Part shown: positions 35,468-41,990 of the stretch, in pieces | Position numbering within the stretch: the first letter of the stretch is position 1 | Layout: each line of letters begins with the position of its first letter | Origin: Gordoniibacillus chartarius | GTDB lineage: Bacteria > Bacillota > Bacilli > Paenibacillales > NBRC-103111 | Assembly: GCF_042432825.1 (NCBI RefSeq) | Contig: NZ_JBHLWN010000012.1 | Coordinates: forward strand, 35,612 to 99,611 | Direction of reading: 5' to 3' | Length of the DNA stretch: 64,000 nt | Translations under genes and position numbers: made by a program | Notes under the pieces: generated by a model | Seen by the model: only the letters and a program-made list of their open reading frames with translations | The model's database searches: none | What the model was told of the DNA's origin: nothing

Positions 35468-35956
35468 ATGCCGAAAAGAATAATTTCAGGCAAAGATACA
35501 AGGCAAAGAATTGAGCAAGAATGGGAGAATATCACAAGTCTCAAAAACCGGAAGATAACAATAACGAGCTTTTGTAAGACTGTTAATATAACAACGACAT
35601 CACTGTATCACAATTATCCTGATTGGGCTGAGAAGCTTCGTTTATGGATTGATGAAGGGCGAACAACACCAAGTAAACAAACACATATGACGAAAAAGAG
35701 GCTCTCTGATAGTGATGGGATTCAATTAATTGAAAAACTTAGGAAGGAATTATCTAATACTCAGAAACAACTCACTGAAGCAACAAATCAAAGAGATCAT
35801 TACAAAAAGCGAGCAAAGGATTATGAAGATATAAAAACCGAAAATGATAAACTCCGAGCAATACTTCAAGGATTGTATGGAGTTTTAATAAGAGAACTTG
35901 GCCAGAAAAAAGCACAGGAAATTTTAACGAAATTTGAACGAAACTTTACAAAATAA
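35468..35956 (+). CDS. TnpC-like accessory protein (DUF6262-type)
   Basis: A 162-residue protein in the position of TnpC of Tn554, where TnpC influences orientation and frequency of transposition. The N-terminal 60 residues form one HTH-like unit (ITITSFCKTVNITTTSLYHN, PDW), closely resembling the units repeated at the end of the preceding recombinase. Residues about 85-140 are a coiled coil (LIEKLRKELSNTQKQLTEAT and on). ATG 35468 lies 4 bases after the previous stop with GAGGA upstream. It ends the recombinase operon. Confidence 0.75.
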   Translation: MPKRIISGKDTRQRIEQEWENITSLKNRKITITSFCKTVNITTTSLYHNYPDWAEKLRLWIDEGRTTPSKQTHMTKKRLSDSDGIQLIEKLRKELSNTQKQLTEATNQRDHYKKRAKDYEDIKTENDKLRAILQGLYGVLIRELGQKKAQEILTKFERNFTK

Positions 35957-36722
35957 TAAAGTAATTATTATTCCGAATTACGGTCCTCTGCTGACTTTAC
36001 GTTTAACGATGATTAGAATGTACGGGAACTCAAAATCGAGAGGAGTCAGCTTATTATTTCCCAGACGACAAACCGACGCATGATGTATAAACATTACGCA
36101 CAAGGCGTTATTTCGGAGTTGCAGCGATTGGCTATCCTGATCAACAAGCGAAGGTTGTTTTTTTTCGCCACTATAGAGACATGAAGCGTATTTTTGGTCT
36201 TGAGCCGAATGTAAGCGAATTTGCAAAGATGGTCGATGAATTTGAACGAGCATCAAAACGCAAATATATTCCGGAAGATCCTGATCAAATTTTTGTCGGA
36301 CATCTTCGTGATCAGGATAGAAAGAATATCAGTAGACATGAGTGAACCTAATAAAGGTCAAGATACTATCGGTAAACTGTGATTGCTTGAACAGGCTATT
36401 CACGTGGTCAAAAGCTTTAGAGCATGAAGGTGGTTGGAAAGTCACCGTTGACTAGACACAATTTAAAAGTATCAAAAAGGTGCTTTCATCTTAACATATG
36501 CCTTTCAGGGAACTCACTTACCTGTTCACTAATGCTGTTGAGTGAGAAACAGCCAAGGTTAGTAACGTGCACAAGACTGAGGATATGTGTCCCTTAAAGC
36601 ATGCTTTTTGATACATATTTTTTTGCTCTGTTTATACGTATCAAAATGTATTAAAATCACTTTAGGAACGTTTCGTTTCAATCAACTACATTTTGAGACG
36701 CAATTAGGGGAGAGTGGGGGAC
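35957..36722. other. 766-base gene-poor stretch with decayed coding sequence
   Basis: Between the recombinase operon and the resolvase there is no intact gene. A coding remnant at 36091-36345 is listed separately. A second short open stretch near 36385-36456 (ending KALEHEGGWKVTVD-stop) could be another remnant. The last 120 bases, before the resolvase, are AT-rich and contain near-repeats (GTATCAAAATGTATTAAAAT) that might be resolvase sites, but no clear res structure was resolved. Confidence 0.5.
36091..36345 (+). pseudogene. Remnant of an unrecognised gene
   Basis: An open frame of about 84 codons without a start codon reads YFGVAAIGYPDQQAKVVF, then a basic stretch, LEPNVSEFAKMVDEFERASK, RKYIPEDPDQIFVGHL and ends at TGA 36343-36345. 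The residue mix and codon use look coding, yet the frame is closed by TAA at 36088-36090 and the 5' part is not in frame, so this is probably the 3' end of a broken gene. I do not recognise the family. Confidence 0.5.
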
Positions 36723-37394
36723 TTGAAGCTGGCTTATGGACGGGTATCGGCAAAAGACCAAAATCCGGAACGGCAGCTCGTAAAGTTCCGGGAGCTGGGC
36801 GTTGATGAAAGATACATATTTGTCGACAAGCAGAGCGGTAAGGATTTTGAGCGGCCGCGCTATCAGGCAATGCGTCTGATGATTAGAGAGGGCGACCTGG
36901 TTTACCTAGATGCGCTGGATCGGCTGGGCCGAGATTACGACGGCATAATTGCCGAATGGAAAGCCATTACGCGAGAGATCGGCGCAGATATCATATGTCT
37001 GGATAACGAAACACTGTTCGATTCCCGAAAGTTCAAACAAATGGGTGATTTCGGCAAAGTCATGGAGGACCAGTTTTTAAGCCTGCTGGCATATGTGGCC
37101 GAGCAGGAACGGAAAAAGAACCGGCAGCGGCAGGCGGAAGGAATCGAAGTTGCCCGAGCGGATGGCGTAACGTTCGGGAGGCCAAGGCAGGAGATTGACG
37201 ATAAGTTTATCCGGACGTACCGGGAATGGAAAGCAGGACATATCACGGCAACCGAGGCTATGCGAAGTATCGGTATGAAAAAACCGACGTTTTACCGGCG
37301 GGTGAGGGAGTATGAGGGAGCAAATGGACAGAACAAGCAATCGCCCGTTGCTTCAAAAGACGATGCAGAGAATGGGAATCAGGGGATGGCTTGA
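36723..37394 (+). CDS. Serine recombinase / resolvase (Pin family)
   Basis: A 223-residue small serine recombinase. The catalytic Ser lies in AYGRVSAKDQNPERQL near residue 9; GDLVYLDALDRLGRD and the E-helix (FGKVMEDQFLSLLAYVAEQERK) follow, and the C-terminal HTH has ITATEAMRSIGMKKPTFYRRV. It resolves or inverts DNA in transposons. The start is probably TTG 36723, nine bases after AGGGGAGA; the GTG at 36714 abuts the ribosome site too closely. The 20-residue tail after the HTH is unusual and its stop lies in the loop of a terminator hairpin. No transposase gene accompanies it. Confidence 0.85.
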   Translation: MKLAYGRVSAKDQNPERQLVKFRELGVDERYIFVDKQSGKDFERPRYQAMRLMIREGDLVYLDALDRLGRDYDGIIAEWKAITREIGADIICLDNETLFDSRKFKQMGDFGKVMEDQFLSLLAYVAEQERKKNRQRQAEGIEVARADGVTFGRPRQEIDDKFIRTYREWKAGHITATEAMRSIGMKKPTFYRRVREYEGANGQNKQSPVASKDDAENGNQGMA

Positions 37395-37405
37395 AGCCAT
37401 CCCCT
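37381..37405. terminator. Shared terminator of resolvase and copper oxidase genes
   Basis: AGGGGATGGC (37381-37390) pairs with GCCATCCCCT (37396-37405). The resolvase stop codon lies in the 5-base loop, and the opposing oxidase gene stops at 37411. Confidence 0.75.
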
Positions 37406-37410
37406 GGTCA

Positions 37411-39096
37411 TTATTCCGGTTTATTCCCTGCATTCGGGTCTGCAACAAAATTTGTCTTATAGTCTGTATATTTCAGCTCCGTTACCATGCCGGCAGAAGC
37501 ATGATGCAGATCATGACAATGGAACATCCAGTTCCCTTCATTATCTGCTTCGAATACGACAACGTATTCTTCGCCCGGCTTCAAATTCAACGTATCCTTT
37601 ATGATTGGAGATCCTTCAAGCGGTTTCCCGTTCTTGCTTAGCACTTGAAAGAAGTGACCGTGCAGGTGCATCGGATGGTCGTCAGTTTTCGAGTTATTGA
37701 CAAGGCGAACCTTGACGGTATCTCCTTTTTTGACGTTTATCGGTTCGGTTTCCGGAAACGTTTTTCCGTTTATGGTGTAGACCATTTCGCCGTTTTTCAT
37801 TTCGGTATTCAAATTCATCGTGTATTCCAACGTATACTTCTGATCTAACGTAAAGTTGGCTTTGCCTGCTTGGCCGTAACGGCTCATATCGACAGCCGTC
37901 AGCTTCTCTGCTTCATTCGCTTTGTCGGAACCGGCGGGAGCTCCTTCATAAGCAATCGTGGCTTTCATCCCTTTAACAGCAGCTTTGTCGCCGTGGTCCT
38001 CGATCAACCATTGGCCCGGATTGCTGGCGACAAATTCAATATCGTAACGTTCTCCTGGAGCAATACTTACGACATTATCTTTCAGGATACCTGGATTGTT
38101 TATAGGTTGTCCGTCGGTAGCAATAACTTTGAATTCATGTCCGTGCAAATGAATTTGATGAGACAGAAAGCCCGCATTGATCAAACGGATTCGAACTTTA
38201 TCTCCTTCCTTAACAGGGAGCTGATCTACCAGCGAACCGGATTTTCCATTTATGGTATACAGATCGTACATGCTCATATCGTGTCCCATATTCATGGAAC
38301 TATTATCGGTATTGGTCGACGCTTTGTTTTCGTTCCCCATATTCATCGTACTGTGATCCATGCCGGACATATTGCCAGACATGTTCATGCTGGATTTATT
38401 GTCTTTGCCATCCGAACTGCCCATATTCATTTTGCTATGATCCATTTCCGACATGTTACCTCCGGACATATTCATGCCGGACATTTCCCCGGAGCTCATC
38501 CATTCATCGAGGACAAGTGTATAATCACGGTCAACGTCGGTGCCTTCTTTCGGTTCAACGATGAATGCCCCATACAATCCGCGATCCAACTGATTTACAC
38601 TATCCTGATGTGAGTGGTACCAGTAAGTGCCAGGGACATCTGCTTTAAACTCGTACGTAAACGACTGGCCTGGTTGAACGGCATTTTGTGTTACGCCCGG
38701 AATGCCGTCCATGGCGTTGGGTACAGGAACGCCGTGCCAGTGAATTGTGACTGGCTCGGGCAACTGATTTTTAAGATTGACCTTTATCGTATCTCCTTGT
38801 TTAACCCGAATTTGCGGGCCGGGAACGGAATTGTTGAACGTCCAAACCGGCAACGTTTTTCCAGGGGCTATTTCCTGATTGCTCTGGGTGGCAGTCAAAA
38901 TAAATTCTTTTCCCGTTAACACAACGGACTTTTCCGTTTGAGCATTTGGCGTTTCGGGAGTTTCCTTGATTCCCTCCATGTTCATTTTCGAATGATCCAT
39001 TCCGCTCATTCCACCAATCGAACCTGAACAACCGGCCAATATAACAGATAAAGCTCCGATTGCCATTATACTTTTGAGCCTCCAACATAGCTTCAT
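37411..39096 (-). CDS. Multicopper oxidase lipoprotein (copper tolerance)
   Basis: A 561-residue CueO/CopA-type multicopper oxidase. A lipobox (ILAGC) near residue 23 marks it as a membrane-anchored lipoprotein acting outside the membrane. Copper ligands are visible in HWHGVPVPNAMDG, YWYHSHQD, HPMHLHGHFF near 480 and HCHDLHHASAGM near 530 (type 1 Cys-His-Met). Between about residues 205 and 272 lies an insert rich in MDHSKMNM/MSGNM units, probably binding Cu(I). The enzyme likely oxidises Cu(I) to less toxic Cu(II). It is divergent from the MFS gene with G-tract operators nearby. The ribosome site is GAAAGGA. Confidence 0.92.
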   Translation of the reverse strand: MKLCWRLKSIMAIGALSVILAGCSGSIGGMSGMDHSKMNMEGIKETPETPNAQTEKSVVLTGKEFILTATQSNQEIAPGKTLPVWTFNNSVPGPQIRVKQGDTIKVNLKNQLPEPVTIHWHGVPVPNAMDGIPGVTQNAVQPGQSFTYEFKADVPGTYWYHSHQDSVNQLDRGLYGAFIVEPKEGTDVDRDYTLVLDEWMSSGEMSGMNMSGGNMSEMDHSKMNMGSSDGKDNKSSMNMSGNMSGMDHSTMNMGNENKASTNTDNSSMNMGHDMSMYDLYTINGKSGSLVDQLPVKEGDKVRIRLINAGFLSHQIHLHGHEFKVIATDGQPINNPGILKDNVVSIAPGERYDIEFVASNPGQWLIEDHGDKAAVKGMKATIAYEGAPAGSDKANEAEKLTAVDMSRYGQAGKANFTLDQKYTLEYTMNLNTEMKNGEMVYTINGKTFPETEPINVKKGDTVKVRLVNNSKTDDHPMHLHGHFFQVLSKNGKPLEGSPIIKDTLNLKPGEEYVVVFEADNEGNWMFHCHDLHHASAGMVTELKYTDYKTNFVADPNAGNKPE

Positions 39097-39311
39097 AGCT
39101 TATTCATTCCTTTCTGTAACTGAACTTCCCATAGATCAATCATAGCCGAAGCCTGTGTAGAACTTTTGAAGAACGGAAGGAGTTCGCAGAGAAAGGTTTA
39201 GTTCTTTATACTTTCGTACACCGGAGCCATTTATAATTGCGAAGGGGCAACTCCAACTTAGGGGCTGTCTTTTTTCAATTTGCGTGAACAAAATTTGCTG
39301 ACAAAATCTTC

Positions 39312-39368
39312 TTGACAAATAGGGTAGGGGGCTATACTATTTTATCGAAGGTGGTCAGTGCACTGACC
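39312..39368 (+). promoter_or_regulatory. MFS-gene promoter with CsoR-like G-tract and a TetR-like palindrome
   Basis: TTGACA (39312-39317) precedes TACTAT (39335-39340) by 17 bases. The spacer holds ATAGGGTAGGGGGCTATA, similar to sequences at 40881 and 41354 and to known CsoR operators. Downstream, TGGTCAGTGCACTGACCA (39352-39369) is an 18-base perfect palindrome of TetR-operator type. Two different regulators may therefore act here. Confidence 0.7.
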
Positions 39369-39404
39369 AAACCAATTCAAAATTTCAGCAAGGAGGAAAT
39401 CAAA

Positions 39405-40829
39405 ATGTCAACGCAAGCAAATGTAATTGCAGCGCCGGATGCACGAAGATGGAGAGCCTTATTTTTGCTTTGTCTCGCACAATTCATGGTGATTATGGAT
39501 ACATCCATTATCGGGGTGGCGCTTCCGGCTATAAAGGAAGCGCTCGGCTATTCTCAAGATAACCTGCAGTGGATATTCAACGCATATGTTATATTCCTGG
39601 GGGGCCTTATGCTCCTTGGCGGACGCCTATCTGATCTGTTTGGCCAGCGAAGAATGTTTATGCTGGGCTTTCTCATTCTTTCCATGGCGTCTTTGCTGGC
39701 CGGTCTTGCCTGGTCGGAGGCAGCAATGAATACCGGTAGAGCCCTGCAGGGGCTAGGATCGGCGTTCATTTTGCCAGCCGCGCTGACGATTGTGATGATT
39801 TTATTCAGTCATAACCCGAAAGAACTGAATAAGGCGCTCGGTTTTTGGGGAGCCTCAGCGGCAGCTGGTGGTACTGCGGGGGTGTTTCTTGGCGGTGTCA
39901 TTACCGAGTGGCTCAGCTGGAACTGGACATTCCTCATCAATATCCCGGTAGGGATATTCGCATTGATTTATAGCATGAGGGTTCTTCCAGCCGGAGTTCG
40001 TCAGAAGGGGAGTGTTGATGTTATCGGCGCGCTGGCGATCACAGCGGCGCTTGTGCTCGCTGTTTATGCTATTGTTACGGCGGAGCAAGTTGGCTGGGGA
40101 TCAGTTCAGACGATTACCTTGCTTCTCATTGCCGCATTGCTGTTATTCGTATTCTTTGTGATTCAAAAAGTAAAGAGAGAGCCCCTTATACCGCTTGGCA
40201 TATTTGCCGTGCCGAACTTACTTGTCGGCAACATTGCTTTTGGCCTGCTGGCGGGTGCGTGGATTCCGTTATGGTTTTTCTTGAATTTGTATTTGCAGCA
40301 AGTATTACGGTTCTCAGCATTTGCTGGCGGCGTAGCTCTTGTCCCGATGACGGTTCTCGTCATGGTTGTCATGATCGGATTAACGGGGCGTTTAGTCGGA
40401 CGATTTGGTTTTAAAAGCATTCTGGTTATCGGGCTTCTTGTTCTGGCAGGCTCTCTGTTCCTGTTAGCTGGCTATACGCCGATCAACGGGAACTTTGTGG
40501 CCAATGTGCTTCCGGCATCTTTGCTTGGCGCACTGGGAATGGCGCTTGCCTTCATCCCCGGCACTATTGCTTCGATGTCAGGGGCGAAGCCAGAAGAAAC
40601 GGGCCTCGCATCAGGGATCGCCAATACAAGCTATCAGATCGGTTCTGCGATTGGTCTTGCCATCATGTCTGCGGTGGCAGCCTCCTGGACAGGCGGGCAG
40701 CTTGAGCAAGGGACAGAGCAAATTGCCGCACTGAATACCGGCTTCCATGCGGCGTTTATCGGCGCGGCAATAGCCGCACTCGCAGGCGCGTTCATTGCGC
40801 TGCTTTTCTTACGGAAACCGAAGCAATAA
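39405..40829 (+). CDS. DHA2-family MFS transporter
   Basis: A 474-residue exporter with 14 predicted membrane segments, of the drug:H+ antiporter 2 family. MVIMDTSIIGVALPAIKEAL after the first helix, GGRLSDLFGQRRMF (motif A) near 75 and the Gly/Pro-rich helix 5 (GFWGASAAAGGTAGVFLGGVI, motif C-like) are recognisable. ATG 39405 follows AAGGAGG; longer frames add no family sequence. It sits within the copper cluster under a CsoR-type site, so it may remove a copper complex or a metal-linked compound, but DHA2 pumps mostly export organic drugs. A hairpin terminator follows. Confidence 0.88.
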   Translation: MSTQANVIAAPDARRWRALFLLCLAQFMVIMDTSIIGVALPAIKEALGYSQDNLQWIFNAYVIFLGGLMLLGGRLSDLFGQRRMFMLGFLILSMASLLAGLAWSEAAMNTGRALQGLGSAFILPAALTIVMILFSHNPKELNKALGFWGASAAAGGTAGVFLGGVITEWLSWNWTFLINIPVGIFALIYSMRVLPAGVRQKGSVDVIGALAITAALVLAVYAIVTAEQVGWGSVQTITLLLIAALLLFVFFVIQKVKREPLIPLGIFAVPNLLVGNIAFGLLAGAWIPLWFFLNLYLQQVLRFSAFAGGVALVPMTVLVMVVMIGLTGRLVGRFGFKSILVIGLLVLAGSLFLLAGYTPINGNFVANVLPASLLGALGMALAFIPGTIASMSGAKPEETGLASGIANTSYQIGSAIGLAIMSAVAASWTGGQLEQGTEQIAALNTGFHAAFIGAAIAALAGAFIALLFLRKPKQ

Positions 40830-40842
40830 GAATTTGACGATG

Positions 40843-40866
40843 ACGATTCAGCTTCGGCTGGGTCGT
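40843..40866 (+). terminator. Terminator of the MFS gene
   Basis: ACGATTCAGC-TTCG-GCTGGGTCGT is a 10-base stem (two G-U pairs) with a TTCG tetraloop, followed by TTTTA. Confidence 0.8.
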
Positions 40867-40878
40867 TTTATGTTTTCT

Positions 40879-40908
40879 TTGTATAGGGTAGGGGGACTAT
40901 GGTACAAT
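40879..40908 (+). promoter_or_regulatory. csoR1 promoter with CsoR-like operator
   Basis: TTGTAT at 40879-40884 and TACAAT at 40903-40908 (18-base spacer) enclose TATAGGGTAGGGGGACTAT (40882-40900), similar to the G-tract sites at 39319 and 41354. Placement between -35 and -10 indicates repression. Confidence 0.7.
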
Positions 40909-40931
40909 AGTGAGAGAAAGGAGTGATTTGG

Positions 40932-41270
40932 ATGGAGCAACTTACGCAAGATGATGCCCAGACGCCTACCCACGATTCATGCTGCACGAACGGGCGGCAA
41001 AGTCACCATTCTGAAAAGACGAAAAACAATTTGATAAGCCGCCTCAACAGAATCGAAGGTCAGGTTCGGGGGCTTAAAGGTTTGATTGAGAAGGATACTT
41101 ACTGCGATGATGTGCTAAATCAAATTTCATCGGTCCAGTCCGCATTGAACGGTGTAGGAAAACTTCTTTTGGAGCATCATATGAAGAGTTGTGTGATCGA
41201 ACGTATTCAAGATGGAGAGAACGAAGTGATCGACGAGCTCCTAGTCACCATTAATAAGCTTATGAAATAA
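40932..41270 (+). CDS. CsoR/RcnR-type metal-sensing repressor 1
   Basis: A 112-residue all-helical repressor. The DNA-contacting start of the family is seen in LISRLNRIEGQVRGLKGLIE, and the copper-site pattern in DTYCDDVLNQ (Cys), EHHMKSCV (His and Cys four residues apart), matching the Cys-His-Cys Cu(I) set of CsoR. The first 33 residues include SCCTNGRQSHHSEK, an extra Cys/His group that is not part of the core fold. It would release its operators on Cu(I) binding. ATG 40932 is preceded by AAAGGAGTG. The gene has its own promoter and terminator. Confidence 0.87.
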   Translation: MEQLTQDDAQTPTHDSCCTNGRQSHHSEKTKNNLISRLNRIEGQVRGLKGLIEKDTYCDDVLNQISSVQSALNGVGKLLLEHHMKSCVIERIQDGENEVIDELLVTINKLMK

Positions 41271-41280
41271 GGAATGGCCT

Positions 41281-41298
41281 GGGATTCGTGAGAATCCC
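41281..41298 (+). terminator. Terminator of csoR1
   Basis: GGGATTC-GTGA-GAATCCC followed by TTTTGTTT. Confidence 0.75.
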
Positions 41299-41315
41299 TT
41301 TTGTTTGGATTCAAA

Positions 41316-41375
41316 AATAGGGTTGGGGGGTAATGTAAAATAAGCGTTGACACATATAGTGTAGGGGGGTATACT
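41316..41375 (+). promoter_or_regulatory. csoR2-cop operon promoter with two G-tract sites
   Basis: TTGACA (41347-41352) and TATACT (41370-41375) are separated by exactly 17 bases, and the spacer contains TATAGTGTAGGGGGG. A second related sequence, AATAGGGTTGGGGGGTAATG, lies at 41316-41335 upstream. Both resemble CsoR operators, so the operon is probably repressed until copper rises. Confidence 0.75.
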
Positions 41376-41397
41376 ACGAATCAAGGAGGTGCTGACG

Positions 41398-41727
41398 ATG
41401 GACGTTATGGAAGTGAAGGCTGAAGAAGCATGCTGTTCGTCCGAAGATGGCCGAAGAAGTCACCATTCACTTGCCGTAAAGTCGGACCTGACCGTTCGCC
41501 TAAATCGTATTGAAGGGCAAATTCGCGGTGTGAAAGGCCTCATTGATAAAGATACTTATTGCGATCAGGTGTTAAATCAGATCGCCGCCATCCAAGCTGC
41601 ACTAAACGGCGTGCGAAAAGTTCTTTTAACAGGACACCTTAAAGAGTGTGTGGTGGAGCGTATCCAACAAGGCGATGCCGAAGTCGTAGATGAGCTGCTG
41701 CAGACCATTCAAAAGCTGATGAAATAA
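41398..41727 (+). CDS. csoR: CsoR/RcnR-type metal-sensing repressor 2
   Basis: A 109-residue paralogue of the preceding CsoR, about 60 percent identical by eye. LTVRLNRIEGQIRGVKGLID, the Cys of DTYCDQVLNQ and the His-Cys of GHLKECVVER are all present. It too has an N-terminal EACCSSEDGRRSHHSLA group resembling that of the other copy. ATG 41398 is 8 bases after AAGGAGG. It heads the copZ-copA operon, 33 bases before copZ, and so is the likely Cu(I)-dependent autorepressor of the operon. Confidence 0.88.
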   Translation: MDVMEVKAEEACCSSEDGRRSHHSLAVKSDLTVRLNRIEGQIRGVKGLIDKDTYCDQVLNQIAAIQAALNGVRKVLLTGHLKECVVERIQQGDAEVVDELLQTIQKLMK

Positions 41728-41760
41728 AAACCAATAAACAGTCAAAGGAGAAATGAATCC

Positions 41761-41961
41761 ATGAAAAATGTAACGTTGAAAGTTGAAGGTATGTCTTGCG
41801 GACACTGTGTCAATTCGATTGAAGGGGCTTTGAAAACAATCGGGGCAAGCGGCAAAGTCGATCTCTCGGGAGGAACGGTAGCTGTAGCGTACGATGAAAG
41901 CCAACTGACGATAACTGCCATTAAGGAAGCTATTGAAGAACAAGGATACGACGTAGTGTAA
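41761..41961 (+). CDS. copZ: Copper chaperone CopZ
   Basis: A 66-residue HMA-domain protein. The metal-binding loop is EGMSCGHCVNSIEGAL at residues 9-24, with the Cu(I) ligands in MSCGHC. It carries Cu(I) to CopA in the cytosol. The ATG at 41761 is 7 bases after AAAGGAG. It lies between csoR2 and copA in the classic csoR-copZ-copA order. Confidence 0.95.
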   Translation: MKNVTLKVEGMSCGHCVNSIEGALKTIGASGKVDLSGGTVAVAYDESQLTITAIKEAIEEQGYDVV

Positions 41962-41990
41962 CGAATCGGAAAAGAAACGAGGTGTTCGTG

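Noticed and set aside
35978..36256. 92-codon minus-strand frame
   Set aside because: The plus strand in this place holds a more protein-like remnant; the minus frame has no ribosome site or motif.
36600..36722. Tn3-type terminal inverted repeat or res site before the resolvase
   Set aside because: GGGG-rich and AT-rich segments are present but no paired inverted repeats or three-site res layout could be established by eye.
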